A stretch of DNA of 64,000 nucleotides from Hyparrhenia diplandra (GCA_015847255.1 JADLZK010002813.1:124001-188000); one strand, 5' to 3'; counted from the first letter of the stretch, positions 47,945 to 60,959 are shown. The notes: generated by a model not told the origin, from the letters alone. Numbers and translations: made by a program.

Positions 47945-50900
47945 TCAGATTACTGTTCCCAGATTTTCAGCCTCTTGGTAGCGAATATGTTGTTCTTGGT
48001 ACCGCAACAGCTTTGCAAACTGAAAATGGCCCAGAAATTGGATGCATTAGTCTTTAATTCAAACTCAGCACACTGTTTGTCATGGATTCGACAAAATGAT
48101 ACCTGAGATGCTTTGAGATCAAGTTCATCCCATTCAAAAGATGGATTTGTACCTTCAACAATCCCTGCACCAGCGTACACCAAAGTGCTGTGACCCTGGA
48201 ATCATAGGAGATTTGTAACTGTAATACGGCAACTATATATGCGAGTCTGGCAAAAGAAGTTAGAACACAAGATGGGAACTGCATAGTTTTGCTTACTTTT
48301 CCAAGTAACGCTGATCTAATCCCAACAGCAAACTCGCTTTCAGCCCCTCCAAACCAACCAACAGGACCGGCATACATTCCACGGTCAAAAATTTCTGTGA
48401 GAATATTCAAATTTTAGTATTTGCAAATCACTGTATTTAATTATTGCATTGTTCTTATTTTAGAAAGACTATGGTAAATACACATCCTACAATTACCCCC
48501 CAAAAATTTAGACATACCATGATCTCGTATGAATTGGCGTGCCTCTTCAGTGGGCAAGCCACAAACAGCTGGACTCGGATGAAGAGTATTTAGAATCTCA
48601 AACTGCATTGCCAGGACAACTTGTTATCACTATCCCTCTATGACTACAAGGAGTGGTTCATGTTTCTCGACGATTATACTAACATATTCACCCAAGTAGT
48701 ACAAGTGCTTTTTCATTTCATAGGTTACCTCATCATCTTCGTTCCTTATTCTCGCAGCTAATTGTGCTGACAAATGCTGTACTCTTGGAAGTTTCCGCAG
48801 AGCCTTGCTGGGATGGACAACCACCTCATCACAGATCATCTGAAGATAAGATTACAGAGGCTAGTTTTAGTACAATAAATTGCAGGGACCATCCCCTTCC
48901 CAAAAAAATGCATTATGTCCATATCGAGCACCAATCTTTCTAGAACTCAACTTGCCTCCAACTTGTTCTTTATGCTGTCCCGTACTATAGTAAATTCCTT
49001 ATCCTCTTTGATACTGCAAGAAAATTTTGCATCAGTACTTGCTCAATTTTAGTACAAGGTGTTGATTTCACACTGACTCCCTCGATCATAGTAAGTAATA
49101 CATTATAAGGAGGGAAAGGAACCTTAGAAGCAAATCCTGACCGATTTGAAAGTCATCTGCCCTTGTTTTTCCTCTTGCTCGAGTACCAGCTAGAGCCTCA
49201 CTGGAAATATTTAAGTGTTTCCGGTGAAATAGTTGCTCTGGCTATTCAGAATGTTTGCATAAAATTAACATTAGTTAGAAAATAGTTATTTAGCATATCT
49301 GCAACATAACTAGGAAATACATCTGACAGTTTTTTTTCTAACTAAATATTAGAAGAAGAAAAACTCAAAGCATGCAGTGATGATTTTTTTAACAAACAAA
49401 AAATGAACAGAGTAAACATACGCTATTTCCAACAAACGCAGGAGCATGCGGTGGTTGTATACAGAATTGATAAGCATTTTGGCCCTCAACCTGTATAGTT
49501 AAATTACACAGTGATCTTCTCATAGAATAAAATCGATTTGTAAAGTGCAAGGTAGGGGAAAACATGCAGACCTTCAAGCAAGCTAGCAGTTCCACAGGGT
49601 CAATGCAAGTATCAGTAATGTATCTGCTACACCTTGCCAGTACAACCTGTGAAAAAAGATTGGCAACTCCATTTATAGTTTCAGATACGCTCTAAACAAA
49701 TAAAGAACAAAAGTAGAATAATAAATCATTAATTAAGTCAATAATAGCGTCAGCATGGATTTACATCAATCATACATGAACAGTGCTAAAATTGAAAAGG
49801 TTGTCCTACTTGAAATAAGCAATGAACCTGTGTACTGTGTCAAAGTGCCAACTGTACCAGTACTGGGTGTGTTTGCGGGGGCTTCAGGCCTCGCCACGAA
49901 CCTGGAGAAATGCACGATCACGCCGATTCGGTGCTCGCCGGAGGAGGTGCAGGCCATTCAAGACTACTTCCGTGCCAGATCGCCGACTTCCCGATGAAAT
50001 ACCTGGGCGCGCCGCTCTCTCTATCGGTCGGCTCACCAGGGCGCAGGAGCAGCCAATCATCGGCGCCGTTGCCGCACGCTTACCCACACGGAAGGCGGGC
50101 TGGCGCAGCCACCGTGGGGACGGGCCACCCTGCCTGAGCGACACTATCGGCAATCGGTGCACACCATGATGCTGCTGCGCTCTCTCTTCCGGGCCGTTGG
50201 GGAGGTCGACAAGAGAAGGCGAGGGGATTCATCCTGGCCGGGGGGCCGTGTGCGGCGGGCGCCGCAAGGTCGCTGGCCGATTGTTTGCTTCGGCCAAGGT
50301 GGACGGGGGTCTTGGTTTACCTGATCTGCACGTCCTCGGCTTTGCCCTCCGGCTGCGTTGGCAGTGGAAGGCTCGTAGGACTCCATCTGCGCTATCCTAC
50401 CGCCGGTCAGGGAGCGCATGGTGGATGCTATGTTCAGAGCATCGGTGTCGGTGGTCGTCGGGGACGCGCCGACCGAGGTTCTAGGCCGGCCTTTGGTTAA
50501 CGGATGGCCCGATCTCCTCTTCCGCCCCCACGCCTCTTCTCCGCGGTCGCCCGCGTCGTCGCCGAAAGTCGGTCGGGGAGGCCCGCCCAAACATGTGGTT
50601 GCAAGACATCACCGGGCGCCTACACCCACGGCCGTCCTCGTGGAGGCCGCCGACCTATGGGTCAAATTGCAAGGCGTCAACATCTCCCGAGGACCCGGCA
50701 CAAATTTGTTTGGAAGTGGGACGAGAAAGTGGGGAATACACGAGCTCCTCGGCCAATCGCGCTTTCTTACGGGAATGCGCGCCGGCTCGGGCGCCAAGGA
50801 ACTTTGGAAGGCGCGGCCCCTCCTAAGGTCAAGTTCTTCTTTTCCGGCTTGCCGCACGGTCGGCTACGGGCGGCGAGGCGCGCGGATGCAACATGGCCTT

Positions 50901-53196
50901 CGGGCGCGGCGGACTGCGCCCTCTGCTCCCCGGGGGAGACTAAGACAACCCGACCATTTGTTCTCGGTGCGTCTTCCACGGGGAGCTTTGGTTCGGATTC
51001 TACGCACCTTGCGGGGGCTGGACCACCTTTGCCGGGGCGATACCTCCACCGATCACTGGTGGCTTGACTCCCGTCGGCGTTGCCTTTGGAGTTTCGTCGA
51101 GGCCCGGCTCCTTGGTGCTCCTCGTCACAGGAGATGCGGAAGAAGCATAACCGTGACGTTCGACAACGTCTCCCACGCCGCCGGCGGTCACCCTCGGCAA
51201 GGTCATGTCGGGGCGGAGATGAGTGGTGCGCGGGGGGTTTGAGTGTCTTTGGAGCCGTTGCTAGCTGCGGTTCGCTAGGCTACTACGCCGGCTCTTCTTT
51301 TAGTCACACAATCGGTTCTTAGTTTAATACACCTTCGGCGGCGCGTTCAAAGCCCGGCGATATTTGTGTAGTGTGCCCCCACGTTCCCAAATGCATCTCG
51401 CCAAAGGGGCTGGGGTTTGTAAAAAACTCTAATTTTCCCTTAATGAAGCACGTGCTAATGCACGCTTTTGAAAAAAAAAAGTGCCAACTGTACTTGTCTG
51501 TTTTCTCTGTCACAGGACCACAGTTTACAAGCAACAACCAATGATGTTGATCATTATGATTCTCTATCTTCTATATGCATTTTTTTTTGTTTCGATGAAA
51601 TGACAAATCTCTAAATCCAGAGATGCTTTTGACTGTTAATAATAATATAATAGGATCAAGTTCACATAACGTGCACTGCAGCCAATTGCTTTGCCTAAAA
51701 GTGTGCGGACGTGTAAAACTCTATTCTCTCTTAATGCAATACGTGTCAATGGTCACGCTTTCGAAAAAAAAAGAAAAAAAAAGGATCAAGTTCACATAAC
51801 AGCTTACCTTTACCAATTCTCTTTGCCTCCCTTTGATCATCTGAAGAGCTTTAGTAACTGCAAGATCCCAAGATGCCTTGGTTGGGACATGATTGAGACT
51901 TACTATGGCTGTTTGTAGGCTGGTCTTGTTCGTTTGAACAGAACAAGTCGATATCTGAGAAACGTACAGACTGTTAGTATCTTCTATGTGGTTAAAAAAA
52001 AAATGGACGAAAAGCAATGTGCACCTTTTGCAGAGTTGATTGGAGCTCCTCCACGGCATTCTGCCATGTCCATGCAAGCGAGTCATCCCACGCGATCGTC
52101 GTCGCGAGGACTGAGCTTTCCTCGAGCTCATTGAACTCAACCTACACCATAAGTTCAGACTTGAGACAGTTTCACAAAATTCAGAGCATCCTCTTGCATC
52201 TCCTAGTTTGGCAGTTGCACACCCAACTTACTTGAGGAACAATGAAGTAGAATGAGCCATAGTCTTCCCATTCAACTGAAGCATCACTTGTGGCGTCAAA
52301 ACGGATGGCGCCATATGCGCGGATCAGTGGACAGTCCCTTGGAAGAAATCTTCATAGGCACACAAATTTGCAAACACAACAAGCAGCCAGCAGGTTCAGT
52401 ATGGACCATATAGCAAACATGGAAAATTCAGAAAATAAGTTTTTGCCTTTCTTTTCTGTGTGTGTTTTGTTCAGAAAAGGCAGACAAGAAGTAACATCAT
52501 CTGGAAACGGAAACGTACGTCAAATGCCACAGTAGAAAAGGAGCCGCGGATTTACCTCTTGATTGCGCGCCAATCAGCGAGAGAAAAGGGCTCCGTCCCT
52601 CGGAAGAAGACCGCCGAGCCCACGCCCGCGACGCTCACCGGCTGCTTCTGCCGCCGATGGCCACTGCCGTTGCCGTTGCCATTGCTGCAGGTGCTAGTGC
52701 CGGCGACCGCAGGCGCGTCGGGCAACGGCGCCCGGGCGGAGAAGAAGCAGCGGGGCAGCAGCGCGGTCTGCGCGTGCAGCCACTCGATGGCATCCACCCG
52801 CTGCCTGATGGGCACCTCGATGCGGATGATGCCGGAGGGCGCGTCGGACCCGAGCGCGAGCGCGTCCACGGCGGCCCTGAGCTGTCCCACGGCGTCGTGC
52901 GGCGCCGGCGCGGCCGGCAGCGCCCGCGCCTCGCGCACGCACACCGCGCCGCGGTCCCCGGCGCCCGGCGCGCACCCGTTCATGGACAGCGAGCACGACA
53001 GGCGCGACGCCGCCCATCTCCCCACCTGTGGTGTGCACGTGCAAAACATATGAGCGCACGGTCCGCCCGCCTGCATGCGTAGATGACCAAGACAAGAAGA
53101 GGCCGGAGACGAGGAACATGCCGTGGTGCCAGCCGCCGCCGGGCGCGCGGCGAGTAGCCGGCCCGGGGAGTAGCGCGAGGAAGACGGTGGCGGCAT
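47945..53196 (-). CDS. ICS1: Isochorismate synthase, chloroplastic
   Basis: About fourteen exons read without frame breaks. From the N-terminus: SCSLSMNGCAPGAG, IIRIEVPIRQRVDAIEWLHA (52556-53040), LIRAYGAIRFDATS, VEFNELEESSVLATTIAWDD, SLQTAIVSLNHVPTKASWDL, AYQFCIQPPHAPAFVGNS, EALAGTRARGKTR, VHPSKALRKLPRVQHLSA, LNTLHPSPAVCGLPTEEAR, FDRGMYAGPVGWFGGAESEF and LVYAGAGIVEGTNPSFEWDE, then FAKLLRYQEQ to TGA at 47945-47947. The last blocks are the chorismate-binding core. The enzyme converts chorismate to isochorismate in plastids for phylloquinone and, in some plants, salicylate. The N-terminal part from M at 53196 is transit-peptide-like; an in-frame ATG at 53349 is possible. One intron (49649-51808) carries two LINE insertions. 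Confidence 0.93.
49858..51480 (+). mobile_element. 5'-truncated LINE (non-LTR retrotransposon) in an ICS intron
   Basis: Plus-strand frames, broken by shifts, encode the end of a reverse transcriptase (ASGLATNLEKCTITPIRC, FPMKYLGAPLSLS) and parts of the following domain (DGGLGLPDLHVLGFALRLRW). The 3' end has AATGAAGCACGTGC and a short poly-A. The 13 bp target duplication GTGCCAACTGTAC is at 49845-49857 and 51481-51493. The element is in the sense opposite to the host gene and is GC-rich compared with the intron. Confidence 0.93.
51671..51781 (+). mobile_element. Very short 5'-truncated LINE tail in the same ICS intron
   Basis: A ~110 bp sequence ending CTCTTAATGCAATACGTGTC, GGTCACGCTTTCG and poly-A is bracketed by a perfect 19 bp direct repeat, AGGATCAAGTTCACATAAC (51652-51670 and 51782-51800). 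The tail resembles that of the larger LINE at 49858-51480. Confidence 0.9.
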
Positions 53197-53349
53197 CGGT
53201 GCGCTGCGCGCGCGCGTCAAGCGTGAGGTGACGGATGCCGAGGCCGAGGCCGGACAGCTCGGCACAGCTGGGTCAGCAGTCTCGGCAGCACGAGCACGTC
53301 GCGCCCCTTGGTCAGTCAGTGGCGAGAAGAGATAAGAGAAGATTCGCAT

Positions 53350-53764
53350 GGGATAAGTGGCACAACTGTTATTGGCTGCTCATGGCGTGGGCATACATGT
53401 GACATGTCGCAGAAGGGCAGGGCTTCAGAATTCCTAAGGTCGATTTGAAATGTGTAAACAAAAGGTAGTTCTTTTTTTTTTTGACAAGAAAAAGAAAAGA
53501 TAGTTTAAAAAACATGCTAAAAGTTATAAAAAACTGGTCTTTAAAATTATGACTACTATTTAGAACTATTGACGTGAAGTTAAGGGTAATCACAATGCAG
53601 ACCCTATACCATAAAGTCTAAATCTATTATCTCTTCAATGGTAGAGTCATCTAGCTATCACAATGGTAGAGTCTAAACTATTTAGGCCTATTGACGTGAA
53701 GTTAAGCGCAATCACAACGCAAGACATGATAGTTATCAACAAATCATCTAATACTTATTTTCAT
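53350..53764. other. Upstream region of the ICS gene
   Basis: AT-rich DNA with two short direct repeats (TATTGACGTGAAGTTAAG at ~53567 and ~53690). It should hold the ICS promoter, but no element is clear enough to call. Confidence 0.4.
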
Positions 53765-54891
53765 GAGTAAAAAGTTCATTTTTTGGCCATCGAACTTTTG
53801 GTGAAGTCCAAGAATGACCATGAACTCCAAAATCGGGGTATCTTTGACCATCTAACTCTTAAAAAACCGTTCACAATTGGCCATCGAGGCGGTTTGGATG
53901 GGTGGTTTTAATGTTTTTATTTACAATTTAGTCCTTAGATCCGGACTCCGCCTTGCCCATTTTGCACCACCGCGGAGGCGCGCACCACCTACACCTCGGC
54001 GGCCTCCACTCCCGAGCTCGACATCCGCCGGGCTGGCCAGAAGCGCCTCATTGGGCCGCCCGTCTTTGCGTGTACCCGTCCATCATGGCGTTCCGGCAAA
54101 TTAGGTCGCTTGCGGCGCAACCCGTCGAACGGGTTGCGTAGCGTCGTCGAGGAGGCCCAACTTGCCGTAGCGAGGGACAACATCGTCCGCCACCAAGCAC
54201 CGCGTCGCGGGTCAGCGGCATCCGTCGAACAGCGCCACGCCTCCACGGCATCCTCCGCCCAGCGCGTACATGCCCAGCGGTGTGGTGGCCCGCGTCGCGG
54301 TTCTCGGAGAGCGCCAACTTCATGGCGTACCGTGCAGCGGCGCGCCTGATCAAGGCGTGGCAGCCGCACGCCGGAGAGAGGCCGAGAGGGTGTGCGCGGT
54401 GGGGAGGAGGCCGTGAGACAGTAGCATCTCGAGAGATAAAATAATAATAAAAGATTTAAAATAGCGAGACAAAAATATAGTTTTTTGAGTGAACTGATTT
54501 AAAATAGCGATAGAGAACATGTTTTATGGATGAACCTTGCACAGCTAATGAAAAATGTCCAGCCTAAAATACATATTTATTAATATTAATTCACGTGGCT
54601 AACAAATTTTTCATTCGACATCCGACAGAAAAGCAACCAACTGATTGCATCAACAACAAAGTTCTTGATTCATTTTGCAGGGCACACCATAATCAATGAA
54701 TATATACAACAATTCCAATTGATCTAAGGACTAAATTGTAAATAAAACATAAAAACCACCCATCAAAACCGGCCCGATGGCTAATTGTGAACGGTTTTAA
54801 GAGTTGGATGGTCAAAGATATCCGGTTTTGGAGTTCGATGATCATTCTTAGACTTCGCCAAAAGTTCGATGGCCAAAAATGGACTTTTTTC
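53765..54891. mobile_element. Mutator-like (MULE) element with long inverted ends, 1.13 kb
   Basis: The left arm (from GAGTAAAAAGTTCATTTTTT to about 53942, ACAATTTAGTCCTTAGATC) is the inverted copy of the right arm (GATCTAAGGACTAAATTGTA at ~54722 to 54891), some 170 bp each. The 9 bp duplication TATTTTCAT is exact at 53756-53764 and 54892-54900. Long arms and a 9 bp duplication indicate a MULE. The GC-rich core (53945-54420) has no transposase; it may be captured host DNA, but I could not identify it. Confidence 0.9.
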
Positions 54892-54900
54892 TATTTTCAT

Positions 54901-55850
54901 AGAAAACCCTAATTAAGGACATGATATGGTAGACTTATTTATTCTTATGTCATATCACGTCCTTAATTTCATTTTCTATGGAAGTGAATATTAGATGATT
55001 TGTAAATAATTATCATATCTTGTTGCTGTTAAAATTTCAGTCATCGGCCTTATGGTTTATAAATGGCGATTGTTTTGGTGGTAAGTTTCTCTCTCCTTAG
55101 TGTCCACGGGCCAAATTAGCAGTGTGTTTAGCAAATATAGAGAAAGACAATATCAACCAACCAAAGAGCATCACTTTGGGTGTCCTACAGACAAAATTCT
55201 CTTATTTTAATTTGTTGATGTGCTGATATGATAGTATATTTAATGAAAAAGAGACGAGGAAAAACCCAGACTCGAAATCCACGATATTCAAGTAATAAAT
55301 AGACTCTATAATAGAGTTTGCATTACCGAGAATTCAAAAAAAAAAAAAAAAAAAAAAAAAAGGAAATGCTACCGAAAAAATTGACTTACAGCTGGTAACT
55401 AAACCATACTATTAGGGGTGCCCCGGTACAAAACCACACAAAAACAAGCATGACGTGGAACAACCAACTGCATTCAGCAGCAAACGCATCCAAGCAGCAC
55501 CAACAAAAAACACGTTACTCGATTGGGACCGATACCGCAAGGCAGAAAAACGGCTACAGAAAACAGCACCCCTTAAATCATTTGAAAACAAAGTCACCAT
55601 CAACCATTGTAAACAAGTTCAGAATTCTACCGAGCTTCGATTATTGTGAAGGTTGCTCATTTAACAGAGCGCTACACAGCCGAACCGAAAAATTTTCCTC
55701 AATGAAACATTTCGCAGTTCATAAAATCACCAGACTGCAAAGACCAAAAGATGCTGGGAGACCCAACAGATTTGTTTTAACCAGCTGACCTGATCTGACC
55801 CAAACAGTCATGCTAGGATCTTAGAAAAGAAAAAAAATGGTCCTGACCAA
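54901..55850. other. 3' flank of the VDAC gene, intergenic
   Basis: AT-rich, with a poly-A run near 55337-55361. The part nearest 55850 probably contains the VDAC 3' UTR. No other gene. Confidence 0.5.
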
Positions 55851-58839
55851 TCAGGGCTTGAGGGCCACAGCAATCCCAACCTTCGAGCTCTTCTCGATGG
55901 TCTTTGTGTCGACCTCGGCCGAGATGGTGACCAGAGACTTTGGCCTAAACTCGTGCTGGATGAGGGCGCTGGCCTTGCCAGAGTTGTTGATGCGGGCCTT
56001 CAAGACGGTTAGTGGGTCCAGAGCGTGCTGCCCGCCAAAGGTGAGGGTGTTTTCATTGCTCGAGAAGCTGTGGGTAAGCTCTGCCCCAACAGCTGTGTTG
56101 GTCAATTCGCTCACCTTGTGGTAGTAAGATCCGGTAAGGCTGTCTCCCTTCTGGTTTCTGCAAGATAAGGTTGGATCAGTAACAAGAAATTTGGCAGGCA
56201 CTGCAATAATAAGATAGTAAACATCCTAAAACAAACGGGATTATATCTGTTGAGGAGCTATGACATCATTTTCATATAGGAAAATTCTACATTGGATTTT
56301 TCACTCCATTAGAAAACCAAAATACTGAGCATCAAACCCTTCCTGAAGGCACGTCTCAATATTAGCCATATACAGCTTACTGAGATCTTTTTTTTTTTTA
56401 ATGTAACAAACAACACTTAGCAAAGTCAGTCACTTTGACCAATTTCTGTACATGCGATAATCTGAGTTCGAAACTCGTGTTTTGTTGCAAACAAATGTAA
56501 GCGAAGCAAAATTGCAAAGTTGCTTCTTTCAGAAGCTCCATTTGAGAAATGTCTCAAAAGGTGAAATTAAGATGACAATAGAATAATATTTTGACTAATT
56601 TTTATGAACTAAACCAGCTACACAACAGCTTGAAGTTGAGACGCATCAAGGAGAGATTTGCACTTAACCATAAATAAAGAAATTACAAGTATCAAATAAG
56701 CTTAAGCATTGTCAAATCAGTCACATACAGTGCCTAAATATAAGATTACTGCACTTTGAAAACTCACAGGCTCAGGGATGCGATGAGGTCTTCATGAGTG
56801 AACCTCAGTCCAGCATTGTATTTGGTTAAGTTCCCAGTGGCAGTATCAAGTGAGACATCCGCACCAACTGCAAGAGCCTTAGTGCCAAAGGCAGCAGAGA
56901 GGTTGACTACAGGATTGGCTGTCAGACCAATGCTTGCATTAACTCCAGCATAATCATGCAAATACTGAAGCTCAACCTGCAATCAGAAATGAATAGATGA
57001 ATACATTAAAGAATAACCTTACACTAAAGAAATAATAAACCTAACTAGATTATTACCTTTCCAGACCTCTGATCAGGAACAGCAAAGCTAAGGATGGTTT
57101 TCAGTCCTGGCGTTGCAAGCTCATCACAAGTAATTGTAGTAATGACCTGCAAGCAGTCAACAGAACTCGAACTTGAGAAATATGAGAGATCAACTAATTA
57201 GTCACAGAGAAAATTGTTGACCAACACAAATAGCATGCTTGATACTAGTTTGTCAAACTACAATTATTGGTCTAGGTAATATCACAAGAAACGAACATGT
57301 TGCAGGTCCATTTTGAGCAAGATGCAGTTTCCAGGGGTTAAGTATATACATATACAGAGAGAGAGAAGAGAAAGATTTACATTTGACTCTGAGTTTGCTT
57401 TCACATCTACGGTGAAGTTCTTTTGCTTTATCTGTGATTGGATCTCACCAAAGATCAGGTCAGCTTTCTTTGTGCTAGAAGCAGTGACAGCCTGCATGAA
57501 AAAAGTGACAGAGGATATTAAAATCGGAAGAATATGAAAGCCATGCATGCAAATAATTATAACATAGTAACAATTTTCAGTACAAGCACATAGGCAGCAT
57601 TAAGAGAACAATCAAATATATACACGCACAAGGCATACCAAACAATTAGTTGTTAAATCACGCAAAGCCTTATCATTTTAGACCAGAGCATATATAATTT
57701 CAGACTGTACATCAACGAAAATACAAGTTGCAAAAAGTCATCATGAGTTGAGAAACATAATTATGGTATGTTCAATAATCAATACAATCATTCTTTTTAA
57801 GGTGTTTGATTCTTCAATTATAGTTTTATTATCCTCAATTGTTTTAGTTCAGTACAGATATATTTTTTCTTTCCCTAAAAAGTCTAAAAAACCAATCAAA
57901 ACCTGCGATCTAGTCACATCACAACCATGGAAGGAAATCCACCAAACCGTGTTGAAATTGCTCAGCTACTTACAATTATCCTACTCAATAACTGGCTACC
58001 TAACTATCCTCCCACTGTCCCATAGTGCTAACATGTGTTGCATCCCTTGAAGATTGAGCCTGACACCAGTTGCATAACGCCATAACTCAAGCTTGATGCT
58101 ACTTCATATCAACTCTCAGTTTTATTTAAAAAAACAACAGCGTGGGGTTCCACTGTCCTTTTTTTTTATTCGAACCGTTTTTCTCTAGCAACCCACTTGT
58201 TCAAAACAAACAAGTAGGAAAAGAGCGTCACATGTAAATCACACATTGTCGAATCCTATATTCTACAGAAAAAAACAAAACGAACAAGCAGATAGAGCAC
58301 AACTAATAAGCAAGGCTATGCAGGGACCCAATCTAATCAATAATCTTTGGTGCTGGCTTTCGCTATCAAACAGCCACTCGCCCGCCCACTCAGTCGCTAA
58401 GATCGAGCAACAGGATCCGAACCCCACAGACGAATCCAATAGAAGATCACGAACCCATCCCACAGGCCACAGCTACACCAACCAGATTCGTTCCAGTCCG
58501 ACGACAACACTGCAGCCCTAGCACCAAGTACCGAAGCTGAAGGAGAGGGGATGGGGTTGTTCTGAACGGAGCGGAGCACTTACGACGCCATTGGAGGTGT
58601 AGGTAGTGAGGGTGAACTTGTGGTCAGTCTGGTAGTCCCTGTACAGCAGATCTGCGGGAAACAAAAGCGGACCAAAAACAATAATAAGCAGACGAACAGA
58701 AGAGAGAATAACCAGCGAACTCCACCCCTGACACCCAGAGCTTGGAGGGAATCCGTGGGGAAGGAGGGTTGAGATGGACGGACGGGCACCCACCCTTGGT
58801 CTTCTTGCCGATCTCGGCGTAGAGGCCCGGCCCGACCAT
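55851..58839 (-). CDS. VDAC: Voltage-dependent anion channel (mitochondrial outer-membrane porin)
   Basis: Six exons in good frame give a protein of about 275 residues, the usual VDAC length. ATG is at 58839 (MVGPGLYAEIGKKTK), then DLLYRDYQTDHKFTLTTYTS, ADLIFGEIQSQIKQKNFTVD, CDELATPGLKTILSFAVPD, VELQYLHDYAGVNASIGLTA, YNAGLRFTHEDLIASLSL and GDSLTGSYYHKVSELTNTAV, ending AVALKP and TGA at 55851-55853. The N-terminal helix, the YR-rich first strands and the final strands are all present. It forms the 19-strand barrel that passes metabolites across the outer mitochondrial membrane. The introns are AT-rich and one exceeds 1 kb. No interruption found. Confidence 0.95.
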
Positions 58840-59628
58840 CTTCTCGCCGGTGACGAGGTGTGGCGGCGTGGAGATGCTGCTGGAGGGAGGTTGGGGAAGG
58901 ATGATTGGCGGCGGATAGGTGGAGAGGTGGGGGTGTGGGGAGAATAAAGGCGGAGAAAACCACGGCCTGGAGGCTGACGTGTGGCCCCGGTTAAACCCTA
59001 GTTAATTTGGCTTCCTCGTTCATCTCTGGGACTATAAGCATCCGATCTAAATCCGAATCTTAAATATTCCCCAAAAGAAATCCGAATCTTATAAATAAAT
59101 AATGTATAAAAAGTGATTTGATTGTTTATGTCAAAAAATATAGATATATATAGATTATCTGAATGTATAATTTATTGTGTGTAAGGTAGGATATAAAATC
59201 GGTAAAATCCAATGCATATAAATACGGACTATCGAAAGTGTTTTAAATAGGATAGAGATAGTTTCACTTCTTATAGACCGTAAAACAAAATCTTATATTT
59301 TGTAATGTGGTTTGTTTTATGTGCTAAATTTTGAATTGAGAATTTGTCGCTAATAACTTATCATTTGTGAGTGTGCATATCCCGGTAAGTGTTAATTATC
59401 GGTGTAATAGACACAAAATGAATTGCAATGCATTTTTATTTGTGTATTAGTTACTTACTTGTTATTATCCTTTTCTATTTACTAAATCATTTCTCGACCA
59501 ACTATCTACATAATATGTACAGTACATATGTAACATCTAACAAAAAAACGGGTGACAATATTATCCACTCTGGTTTGATCCATTTTCATCCATTGCTGAC
59601 TTTTTTTTTTTTTGTTAATCAAGTTGAT

Positions 59629-59762
59629 CAAATTGTACCCTATTTCTTTTTCGCAAAACAAATTGTACCCTATTTCTTTTTCGCAAAACAAATTGTACCC
59701 TATTTCTTTTCGCAAAACAAATTGTACCCTATTTCTTTTCGCAAAACAAATTGTACCCTATT
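59629..59762. repeat. Tandem repeat, five units of 29-30 bp
   Basis: AATTGTACCCTATTTC begins at 59631, 59661, 59691, ~59720 and ~59749 (the last incomplete), separated by CTTTTTCGCAAAACA with one T lost in later units. The interval is out of any real ORF. Confidence 0.95.
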
Positions 59763-59867
59763 TTATGCAAGTACGAGGACATCCACGTGCGTAAAAAAAA
59801 AAAAGATTCATATAAAGAGAAGTAATGATAAGGGTCTATCTATGCATAACTCGAGTGAATCTTGGGG

Positions 59868-59978
59868 ACCTGTCACCCGAGTGACAGGAATCAAAATTTC
59901 ACTCGATTTTTGAACAGAATACTAAACAGAGCAACAGAGTGATTTTTAGTCAACTGTCACCCGAGTGACAGGAACTCA
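59868..59978. repeat. Two copies of the palindrome CTGTCACCCGAGTGACAG
   Basis: The 18-base word occurs near 59870 and again near 59958, about 88 bp apart; each copy is followed by a TTTCACTCGA word. The 7 bp arms CTGTCAC/GTGACAG are perfect, with a 4-base loop. Confidence 0.8.
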
Positions 59979-60959
59979 TGTTTCACTCGAATTTTAAGAA
60001 CAAAACAAAACAGAGTCAACTTCTACTCTACTATCGCAAAAGTTATGGCACAGCAAAACTGAATAAATTTTCAAACAAGATTCTGACAAACTGATTGAAA
60101 CATAACAATGAAAATAAAACAAGCAAATTAAAAGATTAATCAGATTATTTCTATGGGAGGCAAATTAACAAATTAATTACAGTTCTCAAATAATTACAAA
60201 GAAAAAATATATACAAATTATACTAGATTTAAAATTTACATCAGATTAACAAAGAATTTACACTAAGAAAAATGATGTAAATTATATGTACATCCACTGT
60301 AATACTATAACCCTAATATTCAATTGCCTCTGAATATCCATTAACCCTAAAAAAAAAAACATCAAAGCAAAAGGAATTCAGTACACACAAGATTCCATAC
60401 AACTAAGAATAGTGGAAAAAATAACAAAATATGAAACAACTTACAAGATGTCAAGGAACTCGGCTATTCACTTTGCCACATTAAATGAAGCCAATATTGG
60501 GAAATAAGAACAATTGGAGCAAGCTCCAACCTTGTTGATTTGGAAAATGCCAATATTGTTTACTAAGGCAAAGGATTTGAAACAACATAAAACAGAATAT
60601 TGGAAAATGCTAATATACAACTAATGGAACAAGGAAAAGAAGCAAATAGAAGAAATTAGACAGAGACATACCTAACCTTACAACTCTTTATGTCAAAATG
60701 TCCACTGAAGGGAAGCCAACAACAACCTTCAACCTACTTGAAAATGAAAGATAAGGATCTGTCACCACTTGGATGTTAGGACAAAATAAACAGCCAAACC
60801 AGAAGCAGTCCACACAACGATCAATATGTTATCAACCGAATTTAATAACATTTAGAATTCAAATCTGAATTGATCCAAATCACATGAACTCTAGCAATTC
60901 AGAATTAAGATTAGTTCAAGCTAGGGGCATCCTTCATCTAGGAATACAGATTGAATAGA

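Noticed and set aside
50418..51242. Plus-strand ORF of 274 codons in the ICS intron
   Set aside because: Mostly an off-frame reading of the degenerate LINE; not a separate gene.
52657..53119. Overlapping Arg/Ala-rich ORFs on both strands at the ICS first exon
   Set aside because: GC-driven shadows of the ICS coding frame, which alone matches the enzyme.
59629..59762. Short direct repeats considered as a CRISPR array
   Set aside because: Units are contiguous with no unique spacers, and the DNA is a plant nuclear genome.
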